64,000 bases of DNA from contig CM039463.1 of NCBI GenBank assembly GCA_022414725.1, forward strand, positions 20,835,822-20,899,821. The letters run 5' to 3'. The notes beneath the pieces are model-generated. The model was not told the origin of the DNA. It did not search any database and was given only the letters and a program-made list of their open reading frames with translations. Position 1 is the stretch's first letter. Every line of letters starts with the position of its first letter. Both the position numbers and the translations under genes were made by a program. The DNA comes from Microglena sp. YARC (Eukaryota > Chlorophyta > Chlorophyceae > Chlamydomonadales > Chlamydomonadaceae). Shown piece after piece: positions 10,265 to 19,784 of this stretch.

Positions 10265-13200
10265 GAAAGCGGCAATCTGGCCAAAATGGGGTCAAATGTA
10301 GCGATCACTACATATATCACTATATTGTATATATATTCCAAAAAAAGTTTTGGCCCTTAAAAAACTGTAAAAAAGCTATAGAACGCTATCCCTGGAGGAG
10401 GAGAAACCACTCTGTGCGAAGCGCTACCCCCGAACGCCGCGAAGCCAGGGGGTGTGGTGTGGTGTGGTGGGTGAGGGTGTGGTGTGGTGTGGTGTGGTGG
10501 TGGTGGTGTGGTGTGTGGTGTGGTGTGGTGTGGTGTGGTGTGGTGGGTAAGGGTGGGGTGGGGTGGGGTGGGGTGGGGTGGGGTGAGGGTGGTTTGGGGT
10601 GAGGGTGGGGTGGGGTGGGGTGGGGTGGGGTGGGTGAGGGGGGCATTTCTGACTAGTTTAGCCAGACCCCTGCGTCGCAAAGCAGCAATGGAATGTAGAC
10701 GTGCGCACCGAAACACAAACAGTGGGCACTGCACAATTCTGAAGGAGCCCAAGTGCTTGGTGTTCATATGATTCAAATTACAAAATCATTTTAATTTATA
10801 ACTCATATTATTTCAAATTGCTCAATTCTGGAGGAGCCCCAGTGCTTGGCGCTCATATGCTTCAAATTGCAAAATGATATCAATTCAAAACTTGTATTAT
10901 TTCAAATAACAAAATTATTTCAATTCAAAACTCATATTATTTAAAATTGCAAAACTCTGGAGGATCCCCTGTGGTAAGCACTCATACTTACAGGGGCAGT
11001 AATAAATAGCCTGAAAGGTGGCTGGCCATATTCAAAGCAAACGGGCTGGCCCCCTAAACCTCACGCCTCTTAATCATATTAATCTCATATTTATTTATTT
11101 ATCTCGTAATTATCTCATATTTACTTATTTATCTCATATGTATCTCATATTTACCTCATATTTATTTATCTCATATGTATCTCATATGTATTTATTTATC
11201 TCATATTCATTTATTTATCTCATATTTATTTATTTATCTCATGTTTATCTCATATTTATTTATTTATCTCACATTTACTTATTTATCTCATATTTATCTC
11301 ATATTTATTTATTTATCTCATATTTATTTATTTATGTCATATTTATCTCATATTTATTTATTTATCTCATATTTACTTATTTATCTCTATTTATCTCATA
11401 TTTATTTATTTATCTCATATTTATCTCATATTTATTTATTTATCTCATATTTATCTCATATGTATTTATTTATCTCATATTTACTTATTTATCTCATATT
11501 TGTCTCATATTGATTTATTTATCTCATATTTATCTCATATTTATCTCATATTTATTTATTTATCTCATATTTACTTATTTATCTCATATTTATCTCATAT
11601 TTATTTATTTATTTATTTAATAACCTGAAAGAGCCTGAAATGGACTGACATATTGGGCTTGACACTCATACTGGCAGTTGTAAATCAATCATACATACAT
11701 AAATAGTACGCTTTAATACAAGGCGTGAGATTGATGAAGCCAGCCTGTTTACGTGTACTGGGGCCAACCACCAACACTATACTTGGTTGGTTGGTTGGTT
11801 GGTTGGTTGGTTGGTCGGTTGCACTGGTGCCAAGCACCAACATGGGAAGTAAGTAGCTGCTAAGGGATACACCTGCCTCATGGACACACACATTATGTTT
11901 GTAAAAGTCGGTGTGTGTGTTTGTGTGTGGTTGTTAACGTGTGTGTGTGTGTGTGCACTCATTAACAAATGGCACCTACCTCATGGACATACACAGTGTG
12001 TTTGTAAAATTGTGTGTGTGTTTGTTAACGTCTATGTGTGTGTACACTCATTTATGAATGGCACCTACCCCATGGACATCCACAGTGTGTTGATTAAAGT
12101 CAGTGTGTGTGTGTGTGTGTCTAGTTCACGTCTGTGTGTATGTGTGCACTCATTTATGAATGACACCTACCTCATGGACATTCACAGTGTGTTGGTTAAA
12201 GTCGGTTTGTGTGTTTATGAGTGTGTGTATGTGTGTGGTTGTTCACGTCTGTGTGTGTGTGTGTGTGGTTCTTAACGTCTGTGTGTGTGGTTGTTCACGT
12301 CTGTGCGTGTGGTTGTTCACGCCTGTGTGTCTGTGGTTGTTAACGTCTGTGTGTGTGTGTGTGGTTCTTAACGTCTGTGTGTGCGGTTGTTCACGTCTGT
12401 GCGTGTGGTTGTTCACGTCTGTGTGTCTGTGGTTGTTAACGTCTGTGTGTGTGGTTGTTCACGTCTGTACGTCTGTGGTTGTTAACGTCTGTGTGTGTGG
12501 TTGTTCACGTCTGTGCATCTGTGGTTGTTAACGTCTGTGTGTGTGGTTGTTCACGTCTGTGCGTCTGTGGTTGTTAACGTCTGTGTGTGTGGTTGTTCAC
12601 GTCTGTGCGCCTGTGGTTGTTAACGTCTGTGTGTGTGGTTGTTCACGTCTGTACGTCTGTGGTTGTTAACGTCTGTGTGTGTGGTTGTTCACGTCTGTGC
12701 GTCTGTGGTTGTTAACGTCTGTGTGTGTGGTTGTTCACGTCTGTGTGTCTGTGGTTGTTCACGTCTGTGCGTCTATGGTTGTTAACGTCTGTGTGTGTGG
12801 TTGTTCACGTCTGTGCGTCTGTGGTTGTTCACGTCTGTGCGTCTGTGGTTGTTAACGTCTGTGTGTGTGGTTGTTCACGTCTGTGCGTCTGTGGTTGTTA
12901 ACGTCTGTGTGTGTGGTTGTTAACGTCTGTGCATCTGTGGTTGTTCACGTCTGTGCGTCTGTGGTTGTTCACGTCTGTGTGTGTGTGTGTGTACCCTCAT
13001 TTACACATGGCACCTACCTCATGGACATACACAGCGTGGCAATACCTCCAAAGGAGGCACCCCCCATGGCGACAAGGGGGGCCTTGCCCGACACCCCATA
13101 GCGCTCGCGAATGAATGGCATCACCTCATTCACCACACGATCCAAGTATTGGTCTACGCCACCTCCAGGCCACTTGGCGGCATCCTTGCGAAATGAGCCT

Positions 13201-16200
13201 AGGGATGGGGGGCATGGAGAGAGCTCAGCGTAGGTGTTAGGTGTTAGGTGTGTGGGGTGTGAGGTGTTGGTTGTGGGGTGTGAGGTGTTAGGTGTGTGGG
13301 TGAGGGGGTGTTAGGTGTGTGTGGGGTGTGGGGTGTTAGGTGTGTGGGGGTGTTAGGTGTGTGTGGTGTGGGGTGTTAGGTGTGTGGAGTGTAGGGTGTT
13401 AGGTGTGTGTGGTGTGGGGTGTTAGGTGTGTGGGGTGTGTGGGGTGTTAGGTGTGAGGTGAGAGTAGATAGTCGAGAGTTGAGAGGCAAGGCAAGGCAAG
13501 GCAAGGCAAGGCAAGGCAAGGCAAGGCAAGGCAAGGCAAGGCAAGGCAAGGCAAACGGGCTGGCCCCCTCAACCTCACGCCTCGTAACAAGGCCTACTAT
13601 TGATTTGTTTATTAGATATGATGCCGCATCAAAGCCTTGGCGGGCGGGAAGTCGGTTAAGTCGGTTACGCGATGACACCACGACCACGACCACGACCACA
13701 ACCGCCATGATTTCTTTATATGTATAGATGATGCCACATCATAGCCAAGGGTATGACGCTCTGTGGGTCCTTGGCAAAGTTACAGTTATACACAGGGTAC
13801 TACTAAGCGCGCGCGGCAGCGCGGTGCCGCGCTGCCTTTTTCAGCCCCTCTGCGCGTTTTGCGCAGTTTTTTCAAACTCCTGTGGGCGCAGCGCGCAGTT
13901 TTTGCGCTTTTTGCACGAAAAAGCGCTGACCGATGTGACGTTTGTGCACTTTAAGCGCTGACCAATTTGGCAAGAAGTAGTACCCTGGCCATACCCCCTA
14001 CAAGATACAATACTTGCCTCGTCCGGTCCCTACCCCTGGACTGTAACAACAGCATAATACAAAAACGCCTGGAGGGGCGCGGTGTTAAGGGGGCCCTCCC
14101 GTACGCTGCAGCTGGGGAAAGTCACCATGACAGACATGGTAAGTGCCGTAACAGCATACAATACTATTTGGCCTACCCCAGGACTGAAACATGCATACAT
14201 GGGGCATGGACTGTAACATACATACATACAAGGTTGGGCAAGTCCCTTTAGCCTATTTGGCCTACCCCTGGACTGTAACAACATACACATACACACAAGC
14301 ACCTCCTGTCACAGTTGGGCAAGCCCCTTTAGCCTATTTGGCCTACCCCTGGACTGTAACATACATGATTGTGTGAGGATGGTTGAAAGACCATCCTCCC
14401 ACCACCACCACCAACCTACCCTACCCCTGGACTGTAACAACGTCCAATACTTGCCTGGTCCGGTCCCCGGCACATAGGGGTTGTAGTCGTAAGCCCTAGT
14501 TAGCCAGGTGTGGTCAACGCCTACAATAACAAAAGGCGGAAGCTGGCCGGAAGCCATGAGGGATGAAGCTGTCTCTGCCGCCTCCCAGCTATGGCCAGAC
14601 AGTGTGAGGGCGCCATCAAATATGTTCTGGCCATCATGTAGATACAACACCGGAGCGCCCCCTTTACTTGCTGCTTGGGAACTACTGTAGCCTGATGTGA
14701 GAAGAAGAAGGAGAAGTGTTACAATTTGTTGTTGTTGTTGGTGTTGGTGGTGGTGTTGGTGGTGTTGGTGGTGGCGTTGGTAGTGTTGTGGTGGAGTTGG
14801 TGGTGTTGGTGGTGTTGGTGGTGGAGTTGGTGTTGGTGGTGTTGGTGGAGGTGTTGTTGTTGTTGGTGGTGATGGTGTTGGTGTTGGTGGTGTTGGTGGA
14901 GGTGTCGATGGTGGTTGCGTTGTTGTTGTTGGTGGTGGTGGTGCTGTTGTTGTTGTTGTTGTTGTTGGTGGTGGTGGTGTTGGTGTTGGTGGTAGTGTGG
15001 TGTGAAGTTGGTGGTGTTGGTGGTGGTGATGCTGGAGGTTGTGGATGCGTTGGTGTTGGTGTTGGTGGCGTGGTGTGCAAACATGAGTATCAAATACGTT
15101 CTGACCATCATGTAGATACAACACCGGAGCGCCCCCTTTACTTGCTGCTTGGGAACTACTGTAGCCTGATGTAAGAAGAAGAAAGAGAAGTGTTACAATT
15201 TTTTGTTGTTGTTGTTGCTGTTGTTGTTTGTTGGTGGTGAGTGGTGGTGTGTGGTGGTGGTGGTGGTGGTGGGGGGGGGGGCGTTGGTAGTGTGGTGTGG
15301 TGTGGAGTTGGTGATGATGTTGGTGTTATGGTTTTGTGTGAACATGAGCATCAAATACGTTCTGACTCTCATGTAGAAACAACACCAGAGCACCCCCTTT
15401 ACTTGCTGCTTGGAACCTACTATAGCCTGGTGTTGTATGAGGAGAAGGAGAAGTGTTACAATTTGTTGTTGTTGTTGGTGGTGTTCGTGGCGTTGGTAGT
15501 GTGGTGTGGAGTTGGTGGTGTTGGTGGTGGTGATGGTGGAGGATGTGTTGGTGGTGTGGTGTTGGTGGTGTTGGTGGAGGTGTTTTTGGTGGTGGTGGTG
15601 GTGGTGGTGGTTGCGTTGGTGTTGGTGGTGGTGGCTCAGTGTGTGAACATGAGCATCAAATACGTTCTGACTATCATGTAGAAACAACACCAGAGCACCC
15701 CCTTTACTTGCTGCTTGGAACCTACTATAGCCTGGTGTTGTATGAGGAGAAGGAGAAGTGTTACAATTTGTTGTTGTTGTTGGTGGTGGAGTTCGTGGCG
15801 TTGGTAGTGTGGTGTGGAGTTGATGGTGTTGGTGGTGGTGATGGTGGAGGATGTGTTGGTGGTGTGTGTTGGTGGTGTTGGTGGAGGTGTTTTTGGGTGG
15901 TGGGTGGTGGTGGTGGTTGCGTTGGTGGTGGTGGTCGGTGCTCAGTGTGTGAACATGAGCATCAAATACGTTCTGACTCTCATGTAGAAACAACACCAGA
16001 GCACCCCCTTTACTTGCTGCTTGGAACCTACTATAGCCTGGTGTTGTATGAGGAGAAGGAGAAGTGCTACAATTTGTTGTTGTTGGTGGTGGTGGTGTTC
16101 GTGGCGTTGGTAGTGTGGTGTGGAGTTGGTGGTGTTGGTGGTGGTGATGGTGGAGGATGTGTTGGTGGTGTGGTGTTGGTGGTGTTGGTGGAGGTGTTTT

Positions 16201-17689
16201 TGGTGGTGGTGGTGGTGGTGGTGGTGGTGGTTGCGTTGGTGTTGGTGTTGGTGGTTTGGTGTGTGAACATGAGCATCAAATACGTTCTGACTATCATGTA
16301 GAAACAACACCAGAGCGCCCCCTTTACTTGCTGCTTGGGAACTACTGTAGCCTGGTGTTGCATGAAGAAGAAATATAAGTGTTACACGGTGTTGGTGATA
16401 GTGTGTTGGTGTTGGTGATGGTGAAGGTGGTGGTGGTGGTGATGGTGGTGGTAGTGGTGGTGCAGAGCAGAGCGAAGCAAAGCGAAGCAAAGCAAAGCAA
16501 AGCAAAGCAATGCAATGCAATGCAATGCAATGCAATGCAATGCAATGCAATGCAATGCAATGCAAAGCCAGCCCAGCCCAGCCCAGGAAAGCACTCAGTC
16601 AACTTACCAGGGGTGTCCACACTCTGAGCATTAGGTTCCCGGGTACCCTTTTACAATCTCCAATGCCCCCCCCACGAGCGCCTTCTTGCTCTGTAGCTCA
16701 AACACAGGGACCGATGCAGCGCACATAGAAGATGACATCTACATCCATCCAACGTCCAGCCCAGCACACAAAAGCACTTCAAAAAAGAAGTTCAAAAAGA
16801 AGAAGCATGCAGTTCACTTACCAGGGGGTGTCTACACTCTAAGCATTCGATCCCGGTACCACTTCACAATCTCCACAGCCCCCCCCCATGAACAGCTCCT
16901 TCTTTTGTGGCTCAAACACAGGTGCCGATGCAGCGCACATACCAGATGATATCTGCATCCATCCAACGCCCAGCCCAGTCAAGCAAAGCACTTCAAAAAA
17001 GAGGATAAAAAAGACGAAGCACGCAGTCCACTTACCAGGGGGGGCGTCCACACTCTGAGTATTCGATCCCTGTACCACTCCACAATCCCTATACCACTGC
17101 ACAATCCCTGCACCAATTCACAATCCCTGTACCACTTCACAATCCCTGTACCACTTCACAAGCACTCAGTCCACTTACCAGGGGGTGTCCACACTCTGAG
17201 TATTCCATCCCGGTACCATTTCATAATCTCCACAGCCCCCCCCATGAACAGCTACTTCTTTTGTGGCTCAAACACAGGTGCCGATGCAGCGCACATACCA
17301 GATGACATCTATCTCCATCCAATGCCCAGCCAAGCCCCGCAAAGCACTTCAAAAAAGAAGTTGAAAAAGAAGTTGAAAAAGAAGAAGCACGCAGTCCACT
17401 TACCAGGGGGTGTCCACACTCTGAGCATTCGATCCCTGTACCACTTTACAATCTCCAATGTCCCCCCTGCGAGTGCCTTCTTGCTTTGTAGCTCAAACAC
17501 AGGCGCCGATGCAGCGTGCTGCGCTATCAAGCCCTTAGTGACATGTGCGTTGTCGTCTTCGGGGCTGATGCACCTTGCCAGGTCATCAACGGGGCTTATG
17601 GACGTTGATAGGTTATCAACAGGGCTAATGGACGTTGACAGGTCATCATCGGGGCTTATGGAACCTGAAAAGTGCTTGCCGGCTGGCAT
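2877..17689 (-). CDS. Putative esterase, PF00756 (esterase D/enterochelin esterase-like) alpha/beta hydrolase, six exons
   Basis: Spliced coding sequence on the minus strand: 17689-17404, 14691-14455, 13198-13018, 9446-9354, 7393-7252, 2993-2877. The total is 1,056 bp, exactly 351 codons plus stop, and all phases agree. Features in order: a Ser/Asp-rich N-terminus with an SISPxDDL repeat (residues 9-45), RVWTPPGY, VLYLHDGQNIFD, GHSWEAAETA, FVIVGVD, nucleophile motif GASFGG, YPHLLDCALVESPSLW, PERIFVAMG, and the catalytic His in GATHNEKSW followed by LPRALLFL. This is the usual order for the family, whose members hydrolyse small esters or activated acyl substrates; the true substrate is unknown. 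No signal peptide is evident. Introns make up about 93% of the gene and are packed with copies of its own exon edges. An upstream non-coding exon cannot be excluded. Confidence 0.9.
3185..3510. repeat. Poly-G tandem array in esterase intron 5
   Basis: Long G runs separated by copies of agcacttgttggaaaccg, about eight units. On the coding strand this is polypyrimidine. The translated Gly/Trp/Pro open frames in all frames are composition artefacts. Confidence 0.8.
3619..3727 (+). repeat. Short interspersed element with (CAAGTT)n tail, copy 3
   Basis: Same family as 300-416: aaaaagtgatttgttcgcg at the start and a caagttcaagttcaagtt tail. It lies inside esterase intron 5. Confidence 0.55.
3985..4998. 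repeat. 54-bp minisatellite in esterase intron 5
   Basis: About 19 units built from agtgctgctagtagcaccat followed by several gctagtagctatta steps. Later units carry the variant aggtattacctag, showing block-wise homogenisation. No exon sequence was recognised in the unit. Confidence 0.85.
5264..6715. repeat. Array of copies of the 3' edge of esterase exon 5
   Basis: Eight copies of caccttttcctcaagcatgt plus cccccaacct, near 5274, 5401, 5572, 5717, 5858, 6180, 6317 and 6681. Each equals the minus-strand codons RLGDMLEEK followed by the donor. Most copies keep gaaaag|gtgg, a possible donor. The copy at 6178-6275 extends almost through the whole exon. Spacer units at 5900-6100 repeat ttagtgttactaagcacttt. 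Confidence 0.85.
5327..5390. mobile_element. Partial CAGGGTACTAC MITE
   Basis: cagggtactacttcttgcca followed by sequence that is the reverse complement of the right end of the MITE at 13793-13987. Only one terminus is present. Confidence 0.55.
7036..7145 (+). mobile_element. Body of a tRNA-derived SINE (truncated)
   Basis: Contains caaccgcgatggtagcttgt, ggctcccttaaccccacgcc and ccaggcgttatcatta, matching the body of the SINE whose tRNA-like head is seen at 44940-45135. Other truncated bodies are at 23335-23455 (plus) and 48215-48335 (minus). The tRNA-like head is missing here. Confidence 0.55.
7252..7393 (-). CDS. Esterase exon 5
   Basis: Acceptor cacgcag|gggtcc, donor gaaaag|gtgtgc. Encodes GPLPERIFVAMGDLEYTG, then ADAWLADSCERLGDMLEEK, matching the family's P-x-R-V-x-x-x-x-G-x-x-E segment. 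Both edges of this exon are amplified: ten partial copies of its 5' edge upstream and eight of its 3' edge downstream. Confidence 0.88.
7400..9130. repeat. Array of copies of the 5' edge of esterase exon 5 in GT-rich sequence
   Basis: Ten extra copies of the exon's first 45-55 bp, near 7462, 7553, 7715, 8035, 8186, 8357, 8551, 8704, 8864 and 9079. Each reads, on the minus strand, an AG acceptor plus codons close to GPLPERIFVAMGDQEYT. They are separated by (GT)n-type DNA, which is (CA)n on the coding strand. Units from 8035 on repeat every 150-170 bp. GGTGAGGGTGTGG repeats fill 7785-8030. Confidence 0.88.
9135..9335. repeat. CA-rich microsatellite and C-run
   Basis: (CA)n with interruptions, then ccccc/cacaca tracts, just downstream of exon 4. 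Open frames here are low-complexity. Confidence 0.75.
9354..9446 (-). CDS. Esterase exon 4
   Basis: Acceptor atgcag|gtaccc, donor tacaa|gtaaga. Encodes YPHLLDCALVESPSLWIKE and FFKDDIANYK, the strand-turn after the nucleophile elbow that usually reads R-Y-P-x-x-F-x-x-A-L-x-x-S-P-S. The frame joins exon 3 to give SMRYPHLLD. Confidence 0.88.
9447..10050. repeat. Array of copies of the 5' edge of esterase exon 4
   Basis: About seven copies of ctctaccagcgcacaatcaa plus gcaaatgggggtgcctgcat follow the true exon edge (near 9500, 9546, 9634, 9697, 9757, 9812, 9994). Each contains the minus-strand codons for LLDCALVES and the acceptor region. A separate 39-bp repeat (ttgaatacacacttgttgcc...) lies at 9885-9985. 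Confidence 0.82.
10200..10262. repeat. (TA)n microsatellite
   Basis: Imperfect then perfect TA dinucleotide run, within esterase intron 3. Confidence 0.85.
10440..10640. repeat. GGTGT/GGGGT microsatellite
   Basis: Pentamer tandem array. On the coding strand it is ACACC/ACCCC, giving Pro/His/Thr pseudo-ORFs that are not genes. Confidence 0.85.
10740..10985. repeat. Three-copy tandem repeat of about 90 bp
   Basis: Units share ctggaggagccccagtgctt then atttcaaattgcaaaa. AT-rich, function not recognised. Confidence 0.65.
11070..11615. repeat. TTTATTTATCTCATA-type array
   Basis: About 540 bp of tttatttatctcatat with variants. It keeps open frames of I/Y/L/S repeats on the plus strand, which are simple-sequence artefacts. 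Confidence 0.85.
11865..12240. repeat. Array of copies of the 3' edge of esterase exon 3
   Basis: Copies of cacctacctcatggacatac plus acagtgtg near 11870, 11973, 12062 and 12166, the true edge being 13010-13032. They carry the minus-strand codons T-L-C-M-S-M-R and the gtaggt donor. Unit length is about 100 bp. Confidence 0.85.
12240..12990. repeat. 46-bp minisatellite in esterase intron 3
   Basis: About 16 units alternating ggttgttaacgtctgtgtgt and ggttgttcacgtctgtgcgt. It abuts the exon 3 edge array and probably grew from its GT spacer. Confidence 0.85.
13018..13198 (-). CDS. Esterase exon 3 with the nucleophile Ser
   Basis: Acceptor ccctag|gctca, donor atgag|gtaggt. Encodes SFRKDAAKWPGGG, VDQYLDRVVNEVMPF and APLVAMGGASFGGIATL; the Ser of GASFGG is the nucleophile expected for PF00756. 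The 3' edge of this exon is copied four times in the following intron. Confidence 0.9.
13225..13460. repeat. GTTAGGTGTGTGG-type repeat in esterase intron 2
   Basis: Irregular tandem units of gtgttaggtgtgtggggt immediately upstream of exon 3, so polypyrimidine/CA-rich on the coding strand. Confidence 0.75.
13484..13553. repeat. (GGCAA)n microsatellite
   Basis: About 14 perfect pentamers, within esterase intron 2. Confidence 0.9.
13793..13987. mobile_element. Complete 195-bp MITE with CAGGGTACTACT terminal inverted repeats
   Basis: Begins cagggtactact and ends agtagtaccctg, a 12-bp perfect terminal inverted repeat. The GC-rich core contains gcgcagttttt-type repeats. The 8-bp flanks gttataca and gccatacc match at 5 of 8 positions, consistent with an old hAT-type duplication but not proof. 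It is the only clearly complete longer member here. Confidence 0.75.
13995..14445. repeat. Tandem copies of the ttgggcaagtccctttagcc repeat and exon 2 donor edge
   Basis: Contains gatacaatacttgcctcgtc (13998-), a copy of the exon 2 donor edge, and three to four copies of cctacccctggactgtaaca with ttgggcaag. The arrangement again starts at an exon junction (14455). Confidence 0.65.
14455..14691 (-). CDS. Esterase exon 2
   Basis: Acceptor acatcag|gctac at 14691. Encodes YSSSQAASKGG, VLYLHDGQNIFD, GHSWEAAETA and VDHTW through YVPGTGPG. The donor is ccag|gcaagt, a GC donor with an otherwise perfect consensus. Only this site keeps the frame into exon 3 (GTGPG-SFRKDAA). Confidence 0.88.
14715..16380. 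repeat. Array of copies of the 5' edge of esterase exon 2 in GGT-rich DNA
   Basis: Five extra copies of the first 80-90 bp of exon 2 with acceptor (about 15085, 15340, 15645, 15950, 16265), spaced about 305 bp. They encode, in shifting frames, SSSQAASKGG, VLYLHDGQN and FDxHV. Between them lies (GGTGTTGGT)n, i.e. ACC/AAC repeats on the coding strand. Confidence 0.88.
16455..16566. repeat. AAGCA/AATGC pentamer microsatellite
   Basis: Runs of aagca turning into atgca units, inside esterase intron 1. Confidence 0.85.
16598..17403. repeat. Array of copies of the 3' edge of esterase exon 1
   Basis: Four diverged copies, roughly 16598-16800, 16818-17028, 17030-17170 and 17171-17398. Each has cttaccagggg (donor), tgtccacactctgagcattc and ctcaaacacaggtgccgatg, i.e. 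the codons around SAPVFELQ and RVWTPPG. Spacers repeat caaaaaagaagttcaaaaag. Several copies carry frameshifts, so they are non-coding. Confidence 0.85.
17404..17689 (-). CDS. Esterase exon 1
   Basis: Opens with M-P-A-G at 17689; upstream in this frame a stop lies shortly before. Four imperfect copies of SISPxDDL come first, then a segment leading to LRVWTPPG. The donor is cccctg|gtaagt at 17404/17403. Ending in phase 1, it joins exon 2 to restore the PPGY motif. Confidence 0.85.
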
Positions 17690-17734
17690 GCTGCTGAATC
17701 CTCTAGATATTGGACTGCCAGCTATTCATCCGAT

Positions 17735-18560
17735 GGCCAGCATGTAAGCATTTCAGTATTTAAGCAAGCATTTAAGCATGTAGGCAAGCAATAAGCATTT
17801 AAGCAAGCATTTTGGGATTTAAGCATGTACGCGAGGATTTAAGCATTTAAGCATGTGAGCAAGCATGTAAGCATTTCAGTATTTAAGCATTTAAGCAAGC
17901 ATTTCAGGATTAAGCACGTAAGCAAGCATTTCAGCACTACGGGATTTAAGCGTGTAAGCACTTCGGGATTTAAGCATGTAAGCGAGGATTTAAGCATGTA
18001 AGCACATCGGCATTTAAGCATGTAAGCAAGCATTTCAGGATTTAAGCATGTGAGCAAGCATGTAAGCATGTGAGCAAGCATGTAAGCATGTGAGCAAGCA
18101 TGTAAGCATGTGAGCAAGCATGTAAGCATGTGAGGGGTGGGGTGGTGGTGGGTGGTGTGGTGGTGGTGGTGGTGATGGTGGTGGTGGTGGTGATGGTGAT
18201 AGCTATTGTGGTGTGGTGGTGATGGTGATGGTGATGGTTATGGTGATGGTGGTGGTGGTGGTGATGTTGTAAATGGTGTTTGCCGATATGAGCAAGCATG
18301 TAAGCATGTGAGCATTTCAGTATTTAAGCATGTAAGCAAGCATTTTAGCATGTTAGCAAACCAGCATGTAAGCATGTGAGCATTTCAGTATTGAAGCATG
18401 TAAGCAAGCAGTTCAGGATGTAAGCAATTATTTCAGGATTTCAGGATGTCAGTACGCGAGCAAGCAAGCATGTAAGCAAGCATTTCAGCACATCAGCATT
18501 TAAGGATGTAAGCATGTGAGCATGTGATTCAGCATTTTAGCAAATTGACATCACAGCATT
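17735..18560. repeat. AAGCATGTAAGCA minisatellite upstream of esterase exon 1
   Basis: Units of aagcatgtgagcaagcatgt, plus atttcagtatttaagc variants, begin directly at the 5' side of exon 1 (gccagcatgtaagca at 17735). (GGT)n/(GAT)n interrupts at 18135-18270. It occupies the place of a promoter or 5' UTR; no promoter motif is recognised. Confidence 0.8.
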
Positions 18561-18574
18561 GAAGGATATAAGCA

Positions 18575-18965
18575 TGTGAGCAAGACAGCCAGACAGCAAG
18601 AGCAGCAGCAAGACAGCAAGACAAAGACAGGCAAGACAGCAAGACAAGAGCAAGGACAGCAAGAGGTAAACAGCAAGACAGGCAGCAAGACAGCAAAGAC
18701 AGCCAAGACAGCAGACAGCAAGACAGCAAGGACAGCAGAGAGCCAGACAGCACAGACAGCCAAGACAGCCAGACAGCAAGACAGCAAGACAGCAAGACAG
18801 CCAGACAGCAAGACAGCAAGACAGCAGACAGCAGACAGCCAGACAGTCAGACAGCCAGACAGCAAGACAGCAAGACAGCAAGACAGCCAGACAGCAAGAC
18901 AGCAAGACAGGCAGACAGCAAGACAGCAAGACAGGCAGACAGCAAGACAGCAAGATAGCAAGCAG
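18575..18965. repeat. CAAGACAG-type repeat
   Basis: Imperfect 8-10 bp units of agacagcaag and agacagccag. Open in several frames by composition only. Confidence 0.85.
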
Positions 18966-19019
18966 ATGGCCACACCTGAGTAGAAGTTGTAGGCAGTTGG
19001 CACTGGAAACAGAGAAGGA

Positions 19020-19200
19020 AATACGGAAAGAAAAGAAAAGAAAAGAAAAGAAAAGAAAAGAAAAGAAAAGAAAAAGAAAGAAAAGAAAAGAAAAGAAAAG
19101 AAAAGAAAAAGAAAGAAAAGAAAAGAAAGAAAAGAAAAGAAAAGAAAAGAAAAGAAAAGGAAAGGAAAGAAAAGAAAAGGAAGGAAATAAAAGAAAGCAG
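19020..19200. repeat. (AAAAG)n microsatellite
   Basis: Purine-only pentamer run on the plus strand. Confidence 0.9.
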
Positions 19201-19356
19201 GCAAACGGCCACACCTGAGTAAGAGGTGGAGGCAGTTGGCCCTGGACAGGCAGACTTGTTGGACCTGGAGACATGGCAAGGGTATAATGTTTGGATGGCA
19301 TGTATCATATATGTATGGTACAGTCATGGCAAGGGGTAGGGTATGTTTGGATGGCA

Positions 19357-19357
<1 letters not shown>

Positions 19358-19400
<43 letters not shown>

Positions 19401-19417
19401 AGTCTGTCTGTCTGTCC

Positions 19418-19456
<39 letters not shown>

Positions 19457-19457
19457 A

Positions 19458-19528
<71 letters not shown>

Positions 19529-19545
19529 CTGTCTGTCTGTCTGTT
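19358..19545. repeat. (TGTC)n microsatellite
   Basis: About 45 tgtc tetramers with a few substitutions. It is flanked by a duplicated segment containing ggcaaggggtaggatatgt. Confidence 0.9.
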
Positions 19546-19784
19546 ATAGACATGGCAAGGGGTAGGATATGTTCGGATGGCATGTAGCATGTATGTATGT
19601 TATAGACAAGGCAAGGGGTAGGATATGTCAGGATGGCATGTAGCATGTTGTGGATGTTGTAGAGCGGGCTCCCCTTGGGTCAACAATGGCCAGTTTATTA
19701 CGACATAATGCATTTATAGGGTTCTTACGGTTGAAAGACATATCCCAGGCAAGCTCTATTGCTAACTCAATGGCAGTCTGCACC

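Noticed and set aside
10440..10640. Telomere-like repeat (GGGGT/GGTGT)
   Set aside because: Irregular, internal, and one of many G/T-rich arrays in introns; no chromosome end.
14309..16565. Long His/Asn/Thr or Val/Leu/Gly-rich frames
   Set aside because: Translations of GGT/ACC repeats in esterase intron 1; frames shift between exon copies.
18537..19357. Cys/Leu/Phe-rich membrane-like frames
   Set aside because: Products of CAAGACAG and AAAAG repeats; no unique sequence.
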